Source: Typhlomys cinereus
Taxonomy: Eukaryota > Chordata > Mammalia > Rodentia > Platacanthomyidae
Assembly: GCA_023101885.1 (NCBI GenBank)
Contig: JALPQD010000233.1
Coordinates: 2,145,501 to 2,209,500, forward strand
Length of the DNA stretch: 64,000 nt
Reading direction: 5' to 3'
Made by a program: the position numbers and the translations under genes. This document shows, in pieces, positions 23,441 to 33,834 of this stretch (positions are counted from its first letter, which is position 1; each line of letters opens with the position of its first letter). The notes beneath the pieces were generated by a model. It did not search any database. It was not told the origin of the DNA and saw only the letters and a program-made list of their open reading frames with translations.

Positions 23441-24631
23441 GATTGCTTGGATACTTTTAAGAGATTGTTCAGAAACTTTTATTTATTTTTATTTTTTTTC
23501 CACTCATACAAACTTGGTAGGTACCTCATTCCCCTCCCTCCCTCCACCCCCCTGAAAGTGGGGACTTTTCCCCTTCCATTTCCCCCTCCCTCCCTTTCTG
23601 CCAGTGCCCCCTCCCCACCCCATTCCTGGAGCATCCTTTATTGTGCATGTCAAACTTCTCTCTGGGACTTCCTCTTCTGATGAGGTGTGAAGACTCAGTA
23701 GCATTGCCTAGAACTCTTTTTTGTGTTCCCTTTAGTATAGGAACACTATTGCGGGTGTTAATCCCTTGCCTCTAAGGATCATAGTGCCTGTGATTTATGC
23801 TAGCATTTAGGAGGTCAATGATACATTGCTAATTGCACAGGTCATGCAAAGTCTTTTTATGATTATTTCGGCCCTAACTTGTGTGGAGTATCTTGCATAT
23901 CATTGTTCCTCCCCATCTTTAGGCTCTTACAATCTTACCGCCTCTTCCGCAAATTTCCCTGAGCTTTCGGATGGGGAGAGATTAGACTGGCCTGGTTCCT
24001 GGTGATTAATGTAATGTCTCTGATGCTCTGAATTATGGGGTTTTTTTCTTCCAGTTTTACTATTACTGCACCACCCTTGGCTCCATCCTAATGGGTATTG
24101 GATGTCACCTCCTAGCCAAAGATAAAAGACTGTAAGGGTTCTGGGAAATGCCCCTGAGTCCTTGCACCTCATCGGAGAGGAGGACCCAGAGGAGAGTTTG
24201 GCATGCACATTAAAGGATGCTCCGGGGATTGGGGGGGGAGGCACTGGGGGATGGAGAGGATGGGGAGAGAGGAGGGAGGAGCAGGGGTGTGGGGTGGAGG
24301 GGGGAGGGGACTGGTGTACCTGTCAAGTTTGTGTGAATGGAAATAATAATAATAAAAAAGTCAAAAAAATAGAGTCTTATTATAAGAGTAGATTCAAAGG
24401 TAGATGGAATAAGAGTAGGAGACCAAGGTAAGGGGGGGTTGATCTCCCATTTACAGGATGGTTACCTTCTATCTGCCAGACTCTTTGCCCTCCCTGTCTG
24501 GTGAGATCAAACCCCATCAGTTGCAAGTGACCAGGAAGGAAAGTCTGTGAGCTTAACCAGATGTTTCATTATTTACTTGCAGTACTTGATGGTGGCCTAT
24601 TTTCTCTGCTGTGATTGCTCGGATACTTATA
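23441..24631 (-). mobile_element. 5'-truncated L1 3'UTR, antisense, with TSD and a nested L1
   Basis: The flank GATTGCTTGGATACTTTTA (23441-23459) recurs at 24613-24631 as GATTGCTCGGATACTTATA (17 of 19 identical). Between them, in reverse, is a nearly full L1 3'UTR. It runs from poly-T at about 23475, through the reversed G-rich tract, 'catgcaaagt', 'tcttgcatat' and 'gataaaagac', to 'cctattttctctgctg'. It is split at about 24133/24361 by another L1 in the opposite orientation. Confidence 0.9.
24134..24360 (+). mobile_element. short L1 3' end nested in the antisense L1
   Basis: Plus-strand 3' terminal piece: 'gggaaatgcccctgagtcct', 'ggagaggaggacccagagga', a G-rich purine tract, 'caagtttgtgtgaatggaaa' and an (AAT)n/A tail. 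The host L1 reads 'gataaaagactgt' on its left and 'agagtcttattataagag' on its right, which are adjacent in other copies, so this is a later insertion. I could not define a clean TSD. Confidence 0.85.
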
Positions 24632-24803
24632 GGCTGTGATGGTTACATTCCATTTTGATCCTTTCTAGCTCTAGTCACTACAAATTCAATTAAAGTCTTT
24701 TTTTTAAGGTATCTTGTAGAAATGATGAAAGTCTATCACCATATGATATAAAGAAATGGAGACTTTTCCAGATAAGTACATGAATAAGATTAAAAGTATC
24801 CCT

Positions 24804-26404
24804 AAAAGAAAATTGTATGTCACTGTATGTCACCCCCTGGCCAGAGACAAAAACCTGTTAAACTGGAGTCTTGTTATAATAGCACATTCAAGGGTAGATG
24901 CAATAAAAGTAGGAAACCACAGTGAGGGAGGGGTCCATCACCCATTTGAAAAATGATTACTTTTTATCTGCTAGACTATATGCCCTCCCCTTCTGGTGAG
25001 ATCAGGAAAGAACGTCTGTGAACTTAACCAGGTTTCTCATTACAGACCTTGATGGAGGCCTATTTTCTCTGCTGTAACATGGTCCCCTCTCTCCCTGTTT
25101 CTGGTGTGGCCCTCCTACCCCATCTCTCTTGGTCATAATTCTTGCAATTACTGTGTTACATAGGTTTACTTTTGAGTGTCTCAATGTGGGCTGGGTGAGT
25201 TTGGTACTAGGAGCCACCTATTAGGGAGTACATACGGCGCTTAATTTTCTGGGTTTGGGATACTTTACTTAATATAATTGTTTCTAATGACATCCATTTC
25301 CCAGCAAATTCCAGTAATTCATCATTTTTGATGGTTGAGTAGTACTCCATTGTATAGATGTACCATTGTTTCCTTATCCACTTGTCAACTGTTGGACATT
25401 TAGGTTGCTTCCATGACTTTGCTATTGTAAACAGTGCTGCTATGAACATGGTCGAGCTTGTGCTATTGAGGCAAACCTCTGCTGCATGGGGGGTTATTCC
25501 CAAAAGTGGGATAGCAGGGTAATATGGCATTTCAATCTTTAATTTCTTTAAGAATCTCCAGACGGCTCGCCAGAGTGGCTGTATGAGCCTGTATTCCCAC
25601 CAGCAATGTAGGAGAGTTCCCCTCTCTCCACATCCTCTCCAGCATTTGTTGTTGTTTGTATTGTGGATTTTTGCCATCCTGACCGGGGTGAGATGATATC
25701 TCAGGGAAGTTTTGATTTGCATTTCTCTGATGGCTAAGGAAGTGGAGCATTTTTTAAGATATTTGTTAGACATGACATACAGTGCCCAGCAGGATGGAGT
25801 GAAGGGCATTGCAGGAGCAGCAAAACTGCAAAAGAAAATCAACAAACCACAATCCAGAACTTCAGAGACTCTATATTAATCACATAGAACTAGGCCAGCC
25901 TAATCTCTCCCCATCCTGGAGCTCAGGGACATTTGCGGAAGAGGGGGCGGTAAGATTGTAAGAGCAAAAGGATGGGAGGAACAACGATTTGCAAGATTCT
26001 CAACAATAGTTGGGGCCAAAGCAATCATAATGGGACTTTGCATGCCCTGCACAATGTCCAGCGCACTGTTGCCCTCATGAAGTCTAGCATCTATTAAGGG
26101 CACCGAGATCCCTGGAGGCAAGGGATTGACAGCCACAGTAGTGCTCCTATGCTTAAGGGGAACAAGAGAAAGGGCTTATGGAAATGCCACTGGGTCCTTA
26201 TATGTCATCGGAGAGGAGGACCCAGTGGAGAGTCAGGTGTACACAATAAAGGACTCTCTGGGAATTGGGGGGGAGGCACTGAGGTATGGGGAAGGAGAGG
26301 TGGAGGAGGAGGGGATTCAGGGGGAGGAGGGGGGAGGGAGGGAACTAGTAAAAAATTTTAAAATGTATAATTACATTTTTAATAAAAACAAAAAGAAAAT
26401 TATA
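24804..26404. mobile_element. 5'-inverted (twin-primed) L1 insertion with TSD
   Basis: Flanks AAAAGAAAATTGTA (24804-24817) and AAAAGAAAATTATA (26391-26404) form a 14-bp target duplication with one mismatch. The left part (24818 to about 25773) is L1 in minus orientation: about 390 bp of proximal 3'UTR and the ORF2 C-terminus. The right part (about 25774-26390) is the distal 3'UTR in plus orientation with G-rich tract and A-rich tail. Both breakpoints use the same 11-mer gacatacagtg (reversed at 24821-24831, direct at 25774-25784). This is the signature of twin priming during target-primed reverse transcription. The undisrupted order is seen at 30182-30945. Confidence 0.95.
25207..25773 (-). 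pseudogene. L1 ORF2p C-terminal fragment, frame intact
   Basis: About 188 codons without a stop, ending at the natural ORF2 stop (25207-25209). Landmarks: [45 protein letters not shown] and [16 protein letters not shown]. These are the cysteine-rich C-terminal domain of L1 ORF2p, which helps the enzyme bind nucleic acid. Endonuclease and reverse transcriptase are absent because the insertion is truncated and inverted. An apparent start further right (to 25845) belongs to reversed 3'UTR and is not L1 protein. The intact frame suggests a fairly recent insertion. Confidence 0.92.
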
Positions 26405-26960
26405 ACCTCTTTTGGAACAGCTATATCATCTTGCAGCCAATAGTTGCCTTATGCCCTTCCTGGCAGTCTATTCTCTGGGTTCTCCCTGTCAATCTCTATT
26501 GCTTCATGAACCAATATCTGGCAGTGAATCTACTGTACAGTTGAACCACGAGAGTAAGTGATGAATCATAGACTGAGGAAGGGTTTGGAACTCCCCAAGC
26601 AAAACACAAATATAAAACTTGGAAAAAGAACTTAAGAGATAAGAAAGACAGATGGTCTAAACTAACATAAATTTTATCATATCCATAAGAAAATTATATA
26701 TGGCAAGGGACAGTAAAAGCAGAATGGAATATCTGATATTTTTCCAGAACAAGTGAAAAGTACATAAAAATACATTTTATGTATCAGTGGAACTAAGCTA
26801 TAACACTCACATGTTTTCTCAAATGCCAATCTAGATGTCACTCTAAAGGTATATTCTAGATGTAATTAGTATGGCCATCAGCAGATTCAGAAAACAGCAG
26901 GTTACCATTCACAATATAGGTGAGCCTCATCCAATTAGTTGACAGTATTGAAAGAAAAGA
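26405..26960. other. unique AT-rich sequence
   Basis: No element recognised. Confidence 0.45.
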
Positions 26961-27058
26961 CTGAGAATTTCTGAGGAAGAAATATGCTCTTCCTTACTGA
27001 TGATTTGAGCTGAGAATTTCTGAGGAAGAAATATACTGTTCCTTACTGGTGATTTGAG
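26961..27058. repeat. 49-bp tandem duplication
   Basis: Two head-to-tail units (26961-27009, 27010-27058) differ at three positions. Each begins 'ctgagaatttctgaggaaga' and ends 'gatttgag'. Confidence 0.95.
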
Positions 27059-27740
27059 CTGTATGATTAATTAACCCTGGCTCTCCAGATTCCTTACAGA
27101 TTCTGATGTTCCATTCCAAACTACTTCATATTTCACATGCTAATTCTTTAATTTCTATTCTGCATACACATATCATTTCTATATATCAAAGGCCTATATA
27201 TCAGGTACCTTTGGTCACATGGGTCAGCAATTGCACATCAGTCAGCTGTGGAGGTAAATAAAATAAACAATAAACAGAGTTAAATAAAACCTGTACTTCA
27301 CTCCAAATGCAACCGAAACTTTATTATATCTCATTTTAAGAAATTCCCCCTACAGTCCCTTCTTTGACCCATGCCTACTTAACACGTTAGACATTGAGAA
27401 AAATCTTGCCAAATCCAAAAAGGAAAATACAAATGTTTTTGCTATAAATTAAATTTAAATAAGACTAAATTATCCCCCTCTGTTAAGGTTTAGACATAAT
27501 AATTTTGTTAATTTCATGGAATCAATTTCATCTCCTTGAACACCTCCTTCTTTGAATCTTCTCTTAACATCTTTGTGAATCTTCACAAAGAGTAGAACGT
27601 GTAACTAAATGAAGAATGACACCTTTATCTGGCTTCTTCTTGAAAAATTCACCTTATAAAACTTTAGAACCACATTAAACTTCAGGTCCAAATGCTCTTT
27701 TTAAATCTGTATATTTTTCTTGACTTTCCTATTTTAGTCC
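27059..27740. other. unique AT-rich sequence
   Basis: No repeat or gene recognised. Confidence 0.45.
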
Positions 27741-27744
27741 ATCT

Positions 27745-28010
27745 TGAATTAATTATTCTGTGTGTATGTGTGTGTGTTTGTGTGTGTGTGTGTTTGCTAG
27801 AGGGCACTTGTGTGTTTGCCATGGAGACCCAAGGGTAACATAGGGAATCATCACAAGGTTTGCCAGTCTTTGTCTTCCAGGGCCAGAATTGTAGAACACC
27901 CACCCACTTCCACCTGATGTTTATACATGGAATCTGGGATCTGTATTCAGATCTTTTTACTTGGGAGGCAAAGGTTTTAAAGCCCTGAACCATCTCCCCA
28001 ACCCTCCATC
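27745..28010 (-). mobile_element. older tRNA-derived SINE, antisense
   Basis: A (TG)n tail (27758-27796), then 'agagggcacttgtgtgt', 'agggaatcatcaca', 'ttatacatggaatctgggat' and 'aagccctgaaccatctcccc'. This is the reverse of the SINE head. Same family as 4287-4595. Confidence 0.75.
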
Positions 28011-28739
28011 ACACTTCTTGTTTCTCTATCAGTCAATATATTCAACAGTACAACTCATGGCTAAAGGGAGGCTACAAAAGCATCAGATTACAGAAGAGAA
28101 AGATTAGAAGGAATCTTTCTTATCAGAATGTACTAGGACATAGAATGGAAAGCTTTCTTAAAAAAAGAAGAAGAAGAAAAAGAAATCATACCTTTTATGT
28201 GATATGTAGACTTCACTTTCCTTCTTCATTACAAATGGAAGTACTATCACTTCCACAACTCTCACAGACATTTAAAAAATGGATATTTTTTCTCTCTCCT
28301 GTGCTCAAGATCAAGCCAAAGTTAACATGGCTGCTTTCTCCACTTAATTTGTTTTTGGTTCTGTTCAGACACATTTAATTTAGATTTGTTTTCTTTTTTT
28401 ATGAAATAGTTTGGACTGTAAAAGTATCAATCATGTATTGACTACCTTATTGCTAAATGCCAAGAATTACACATGGTGGTTTGTTTATATAAAATTGAAT
28501 CCTTTTGACATTGTGTCAAGATATTGCTTTGCCAGTTTCGTTGTAAAGGACATAGTGCTCAGAAAGATTAGGAAATGTGCAGTGTAAAGCAGCAGCCATC
28601 TTATCATGCTCTTTCAGAATCTGCTTGTTCTTCCTTAATATTCCATCATATTTTTTTCACTTTTACAAAGTTAATATATGTTTATTATCTAATATAAAGT
28701 AAATAGGGAGATATATATTAATTTTATTATTAAATTCAA
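28011..28739. other. unique AT-rich sequence
   Basis: No supported feature. Confidence 0.45.
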
Positions 28740-28935
28740 AGCAAAATTTCCTTATAATCTATTTATTTTTTAAAATCAACACACAATTGCATATAAGGTA
28801 CCATGTGATAAATCAGTGCATGTATACAGTATGAGTGATTTAAATAAAAATGATAAACATTTACATACACTGGAAACTTTTTCATTTCTTTGTGTTCTCG
28901 GAAACTTCAAATTCCTGTTGTGATAGGCACACCTA
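28740..28935 (+). mobile_element. possible ancient L1M-type fragment
   Basis: 'aaggtaccatgtgataaatc', 'agtgcatgtatacagtatga' and 'aacatttacatacac' loosely follow a mammal-wide L1 3' region. Weak. Confidence 0.25.
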
Positions 28936-29084
28936 ACAACCACAGAGAGATTTTCTATATTAAGACTGGATGCTAGGCATGCTAAGGATTGTCAGTAATT
29001 AATTGGACCTTTCTCACAGTGAGCAGGATCATTCCTAAGGCAAGTAGTACAGGCCTATACAATGAGCTAGCTAAACACTGGTGA

Positions 29085-29102
29085 GCATGCACACGTGCAT
29101 GC
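29085..29102. repeat. short perfect inverted repeat
   Basis: GCATGCAC, two-base spacer AC, GTGCATGC: 8-bp arms that contain a CACGTG-like centre. Alternating purine-pyrimidine, so probably a simple-sequence coincidence. Confidence 0.6.
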
Positions 29103-29359
29103 ATTTATAGATGCTCTCACTCCTGGCTGTGGGTATGCTATGGCCAAACAGTTGCTTCAGATTCCTGCTGCTGAAATATCTGCAGCTGCTATAACCTGGA
29201 AATGTGAGACAAAGTAATACCTTTTCCTCCAAGCAGTTTGGGGAAGGAATTTTGTTTTAGCAGTATTTAACGAGACTAAAACAACTATCTTCCAATTTTT
29301 CATGAAATGTGTGGTGAATTGTGAATGATGACTATCATATTTCACTATATAACCCTGGA

Positions 29360-29690
29360 ATATATTACTCTTATCTTAATATCTTTGGGAACTTTTACAC
29401 AACAAAGACTACCAATAAAATCTCTACTTCTACATAACATTTTGTGCTAAAACATCTACATGTCTTTCCATGCGTGGTGCATTTTGTTTGACATAATGCC
29501 TAGCAATTTTATTCATGTTGCTATAAATTGTGTGTTCCATTCTTTTTAATGGCTGATAATATTCTACTGCACCTCTATGAATTTTTTGCTTTACTCACCT
29601 ATCAGCAGATACTTCAGTCAATTAAATACCTTGACCATTGTGAATAGAAATAAAAATAGAAAAATTTTACTGGTAATTTTAGAATATGAT
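29360..29690 (-). mobile_element. ancient L1 ORF2 C-terminal fragment, antisense
   Basis: 'cataatgcctagcaatttta', 'atgttgctataaattgtgtg', 'ggctgataatattctactgc' and 'ccttgaccattgtgaataga' follow the antisense of L1M-type ORF2 C-termini in order. Confidence 0.7.
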
Positions 29691-29699
29691 ATTGAGAAT

Positions 29700-30180
29700 A
29701 ATGATGTGTCTTCCTTCAAGGAACATTTATCTATTTGATGTTCTGCATTTTGCAGAATAGCTGAGATGTATATGACTCATGGGAAACCTCTATCTTGCCT
29801 AAAATCAGCTTTTTGCTTTAACTGTGCATCTTTCTGAGCTTGAGTTTCTTCATTCATGACAAAAGGTAAACTTAAGACCCTGAAATACATTTCAGTTCCC
29901 AAGTTCTTCCTGGTTCTATGCTTTTCTACATTATACTGTGACTTTATATTCATTATAGCCACATAAAGGGATCAAGGTGAACTTGACTTAGTCCAATCCC
30001 ACAACTGTGCTTATATGCATATGTTAATGGTGACAAGCAGAGAAGGATCTACTTAGTAACACCATTACGGGGTTCGTATTTGGGCTGTTGCCTTGATGGA
30101 GTATGTGAGGGAAAGGAAAATTACAATTTTTTATTTTATCAGTCCAGAGCCAAGCCATGTCTGTACTGTTGTTCTTCTTA
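29700..30180. other. unique sequence
   Basis: No recognisable repeat or gene. Confidence 0.4.
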
Positions 30181-30181
30181 A

Positions 30182-30945
30182 GATAAAAAGTAATCATTTT
30201 GCAAATGGGCGTTTGACCCTTCCCTCACTGAGGTTTCCTACTTTTATTACATCTACCCTTGAATGTGCTATTATAACAAGACTCCAGTTTAACAGCTTTT
30301 TGTCTCTGACCAGGGGGTGACATACAGTGTCCATCAGGATGGAGTGAAGGGCATTGCAGGGGCAGCAAAACTGCAAAAGAAAATCAACAAACCACAATCC
30401 AGAACTTCAGAGACTCTATACCAACCACATAGAACTAGGCCAGCCTAATCTTCCCCCATCCTGAAGCTCAGGGACATTTGCGGAAGAGGGGGCAGTAAGA
30501 TTGTAAGAGCAAAAGGATGGGAGGAGCAATGATTTGCAAGATTCTCCACACTAGTTAGGGCGGAAGCAATCATAATAGGACTTTGCATGCCCTGCGCAAT
30601 GTCCAACACACTATTGACCTCACAAAGTCTAGCATCAGCTAAAGGCACCAAGATCCTTGGAGGCAAGGGATTGACAGCCACAGTAGTGTTCCTATGCTTA
30701 AGGGGAACACGAGAAAGGGTTCAGGGAAATGCCACTGGGTCCTTGTACGTCATCGGAGAGGAGGACCCAGAGGAGAGTTAGGCATACACAATAAAGGACT
30801 CTCTGGGAATTGGAGGGGAGGCACTGGGGGATGGGGAGGGAGGAGTGGGGAAGCAGGGGGTTTGGGGGGAGTAGGAGGGAGGGAGGGAACTGGTCTACCT
30901 ATTAAGTTTGTATGAGCGGAAATAATAAAAAATGTATTAAAAAAG
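30182..30945 (+). mobile_element. 5'-truncated L1 3'UTR, well preserved
   Basis: The cleanest sense-strand copy of this L1's 3'UTR in the window. It starts roughly 250 bp after the ORF2 stop, judged against 24818-25207. It contains 'tgacatacagtgtccatcag', 'ccacaatccagaacttcag', 'agctcagggacatttgcgga', 'ttgcatgccctgcgcaat', 'gagaggaggacccagaggag', a G-rich purine tract (30810-30890) and 'tttgtatgagcggaaataat' before the A tail. It serves as the reference order for the rearranged copies. TSD not found. Confidence 0.92.
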
Positions 30946-31474
30946 ACTAATATTTTTATCCAAAAGTGACCTTTTCTATTTCATATATGAAAGCGTCACA
31001 TTAAAAGAATATAAGGCAGCAAATATCTTCACTGAAGTGCTGTTGGCAGCTGAAATCACTGACAACTTCCTGGCTGTGATTCATAATCTATAGCTGTGCC
31101 TTTGAGACAGCATGCTATTGATTTTTGCCTGACTATAATCCAAGACTATATACAGAGCTTGTTAGACATCTGTGGGAATATCAGCTGAGTTTTGATACAA
31201 GTTAGGAAGGTTCTCTTACCAGGATAGTTAGTTTTGGCCTTAAACAAAATCTCTGTAACTGTAATCTTGGTGAAATTTTAGAAAACCAAAAGCCCAGTGT
31301 ATTTGGTCAAAGACTTTAGGCAAAAGAAACTGAGTTATTTCTTTACCCAGAGTAAAAATATAGTGACTTTCTCCACTGGCTAGGAGAAATAGCTGATTTA
31401 ATAATGGTTGGGGGTCTTTATATTCTGGATGCTTTTCATTTTAAAAGATTAAGTGGGGTTCATTTTAAGTGTTT
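30946..31474. other. unique sequence
   Basis: No supported feature. Confidence 0.45.
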
Positions 31475-31697
31475 AAGGAGATAAATGCAGAAAGTTTGAT
31501 ATACTCATTAAAGAATGCTCCAGAGAGAGGGGGAGAGGGCATTGGGAGAAAGGGAGGGAGGGGGGAAAAGGAAGGGACAAAGCAGGGAGGGAACAGGGAG
31601 GGCCAGGGAGGGAGAGGACAGGGGTTCCTATTTTGTTTGTATGAGCAGAAAAAAAATAAAAGATAAAATTAGAAAATTAAAAAAGGAGATAATGCAG
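31475..31697 (+). mobile_element. very short L1 3' end with TSD
   Basis: AAGGAGATAAATGCAG (31475-31490) recurs as AAGGAGATAATGCAG (31683-31697), one base shorter. Between them are only about 190 bp of L1 3' terminus: 'attaaagaatgctcc', G-rich tract, 'ttttgtttgtatgagcag' and an A-rich tail. Severe 5' truncation. Confidence 0.9.
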
Positions 31698-32574
31698 GAC
31701 ATAATCCTGGATACAACTGCCCAAATTGTCATATTGTCTTACAGAGAGTGCTATTTATGGATAAATGTTTAATATATGCACAGAAGATTTTTTTAGATTT
31801 GAAGAAAGTTGTATGTATAAGCATTGTATAAAATTCTGAATAAGAAATATGAATAGCTTTAAAATACTAAAGATTTCAAAGAGAACACAGAAAAAGCAAG
31901 GGATTTGCCCTGAGGTAGTTTCCAAATTGGCAGTATAGTATTTATATAATCCTCACCTTTTAGAAGGATGGTGTATCACAGTGTCAGTTATATATGCTTT
32001 TCAAAACAGAAACTCAAGAAAATATTATTTTATGCTGACTAAAATCAGACACACTTGTAAAACACTTTTCTATTATGTGCCATTTCCAGAGAAAAAAATT
32101 ACCTAAATAAAGGATGTTCTTTCCCTTGTATGTCATTCTCACCTTAACACTCTTTTACCTAAGATTTTACTTTATTCTAAGTAATGTTTAGTACTTACTG
32201 AAAATACCTGTAATACATTATGTACCAAGAACTCCCAGCAGTTTATCTTAATGAATCATTTCTTCTTCACCATGATCCTGAAATAGCTTTCATTAGTGAT
32301 ACTGAGTCACAAATATATACAGTCATATAGCCAGTTAAGTTTACAACTCAGATTGGAATTCAAGAAGTATGATGCAAGAGAACATACTGCTTATCTAACT
32401 GCTGCTAAAGTATTTTAGGAGAGCAATTTCTTAACCCACATTGTGTTGCACACAGATTCTCACTTAATATTCATTAATATCTAAACTTAATCATGGAGGA
32501 ACATTGTAAGGAAAATAAAAATTAGACAAAAAGTAAGTCTTTTGCATTTGGTGAAACAGATTTATTAATAGCTG
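31698..32574. other. unique AT-rich sequence
   Basis: No supported feature. Confidence 0.45.
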
Positions 32575-32978
32575 TTGTATTTTTTCAGCTTTATTTATTT
32601 ATTTATTAATTTACTTTTCCCCAATCATACAAGCTCAATAGGTATCCCGTCCTCTCCCTCCCTCCACCCCTCCCCAGTCTCCCTTGCACCCTTCCCTCAC
32701 TTTACTCTTCCTTTCACCCCTCTTGCTCCCCTTCTCCCGGTGGCTCCTCCTTCACCCTTCCTATCCCTGGAGCATTCGTTTGTGTGAATGTCAAACCTCC
32801 ATCTGAGTCCTCCACTCTAGTGAGGTGTAAGGACTCGGTAGCATAGCCCAGAGCTCTTTCATGTCTGTTATTGTGCAAGTCCTGCAAAGTCCGATTATGG
32901 CTACTGTGGCCCTAACTTGTGTGGAGTATCTTGCATATTATTGGTCCTTCTCATCTTTAGGCTCTTCCAATCTTGCCG
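32575..32978 (-). mobile_element. L1 3'UTR, antisense, with internal deletion
   Basis: Reversed A tail (tttatttatttatttatt), pyrimidine tract, 'tagtgaggtgtaaggactc', then 'ctctttcatgt' jumps directly to 'gtgcaagtcctgcaaagtcc'. In other copies about 110-120 bp lie between these blocks, so a segment is deleted. Ends at 'cttccaatcttgccgagcac', where an LTR begins. Confidence 0.88.
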
Positions 32979-33345
32979 AGCACCTGGGACTAAAAATGGC
33001 ACTGAGGGCAGGGGTCTTGGACATAACCTGATCACTTCATAGAGAGCCCTAATTGGCTTTCAGGTATTGGTTTGCCTCCTGTGCTGAGTGACATTGAAGT
33101 TGGCCACTAGCACCTAAAGGGTGTTTTGACCTTTGACATAATTGGCTAGCCATTTGGCGCTTTTTGTCTTTTGCTTATATAAGCTCCTTTGTTTCCTCCA
33201 ATAAACTGAGATCTGCTGAAGACCAGACAGACTCCCCGTTCTCTGGGGAATGGAGGCGGAGGTGTGAATGGCCTTTTCATCAACACAGCCAGCAGCTGTG
33301 TAATAGAGCATGTGAATGAGTGTGTGAGCGGGCTGAAACATGCCA
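32977..33345 (+). mobile_element. 5'-truncated ERV LTR (same family as 36228-36755)
   Basis: Aligns with the complete solo LTR from its base 50 or so onward: 'gcacctgggac', 'cataacctgatcac', 'agagccctaattggctt', TATATAAG (33176-33183), AATAAA (33200-33205), 'agactccccgt' and 'ggaggcggaggtg'. Its U5 end is unclear. The left edge joins antisense L1, with the short shared stretch 'agcac'. Confidence 0.85.
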
Positions 33346-33830
33346 TGCCCTGGGTGGGAGGACACTACATGTGGGTCCCAGGCGGGTAGGGAAAGAGGAG
33401 AGATGTTGGTGGTGGGTGCAATTAACTTAGGGAGCTGAGGAGTGGCCCAGGGGTCCTCCCCAGCCTGGAGCAGTGCCTGCTCTGACTGGCTGGTGGGAGG
33501 AGCTGGGACTAGTGAGTTACCAGGGGCTTGGGGGTGAGCAGGGAGTGCTTACCTAGGGTGCAGCATGTCCCAGGCAGGTAGGGAAATGGAAGAGGTGCTG
33601 GTGGTAGATGCAATTAACTTGGGGAGCTGGGAAGTGGCCCAAGCCACTGGCAGCCTGGGGCAGCCTGCCTGGGGCAGCACCTGCTCAGACTGTCTGGTGG
33701 GAGGATTTGGGACTAGTGGGTTACCTGGGGCTTGGGGATGAACAGGGGGTGCTTACCTAAGGTGCAGTGTGTCCTGGCTGGACTACACAGGTCCAGGGTG
33801 GGTGGGGAAAGGGTGGGCCCCTCTTTCTTT
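33339..33830. repeat. GC-rich tandem repeat, period about 192 bp
   Basis: Units start at 'gtcccaggcgggtaggga' (33375) and 'gtcccaggcaggtaggga' (33567), with a partial third near 33791 ('gtccagggtgggtgggga'). Shared internal blocks are 'tgcaattaactt.gggagctg', 'gtggccca', 'tgggactagtg.gttacc' and 'gtgcttaccta.ggtgcag'. Much more GC-rich than its surroundings. Could be L1 promoter monomers, ERV leader sequence or an independent minisatellite. The sequence does not decide. Confidence 0.8.
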
Positions 33831-33834
33831 AGAT

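Noticed and set aside
25774..25845. N-terminal extension of the L1 ORF2 fragment
   Set aside because: These codons come from reversed 3'UTR across the twin-priming junction and are not part of ORF2p.
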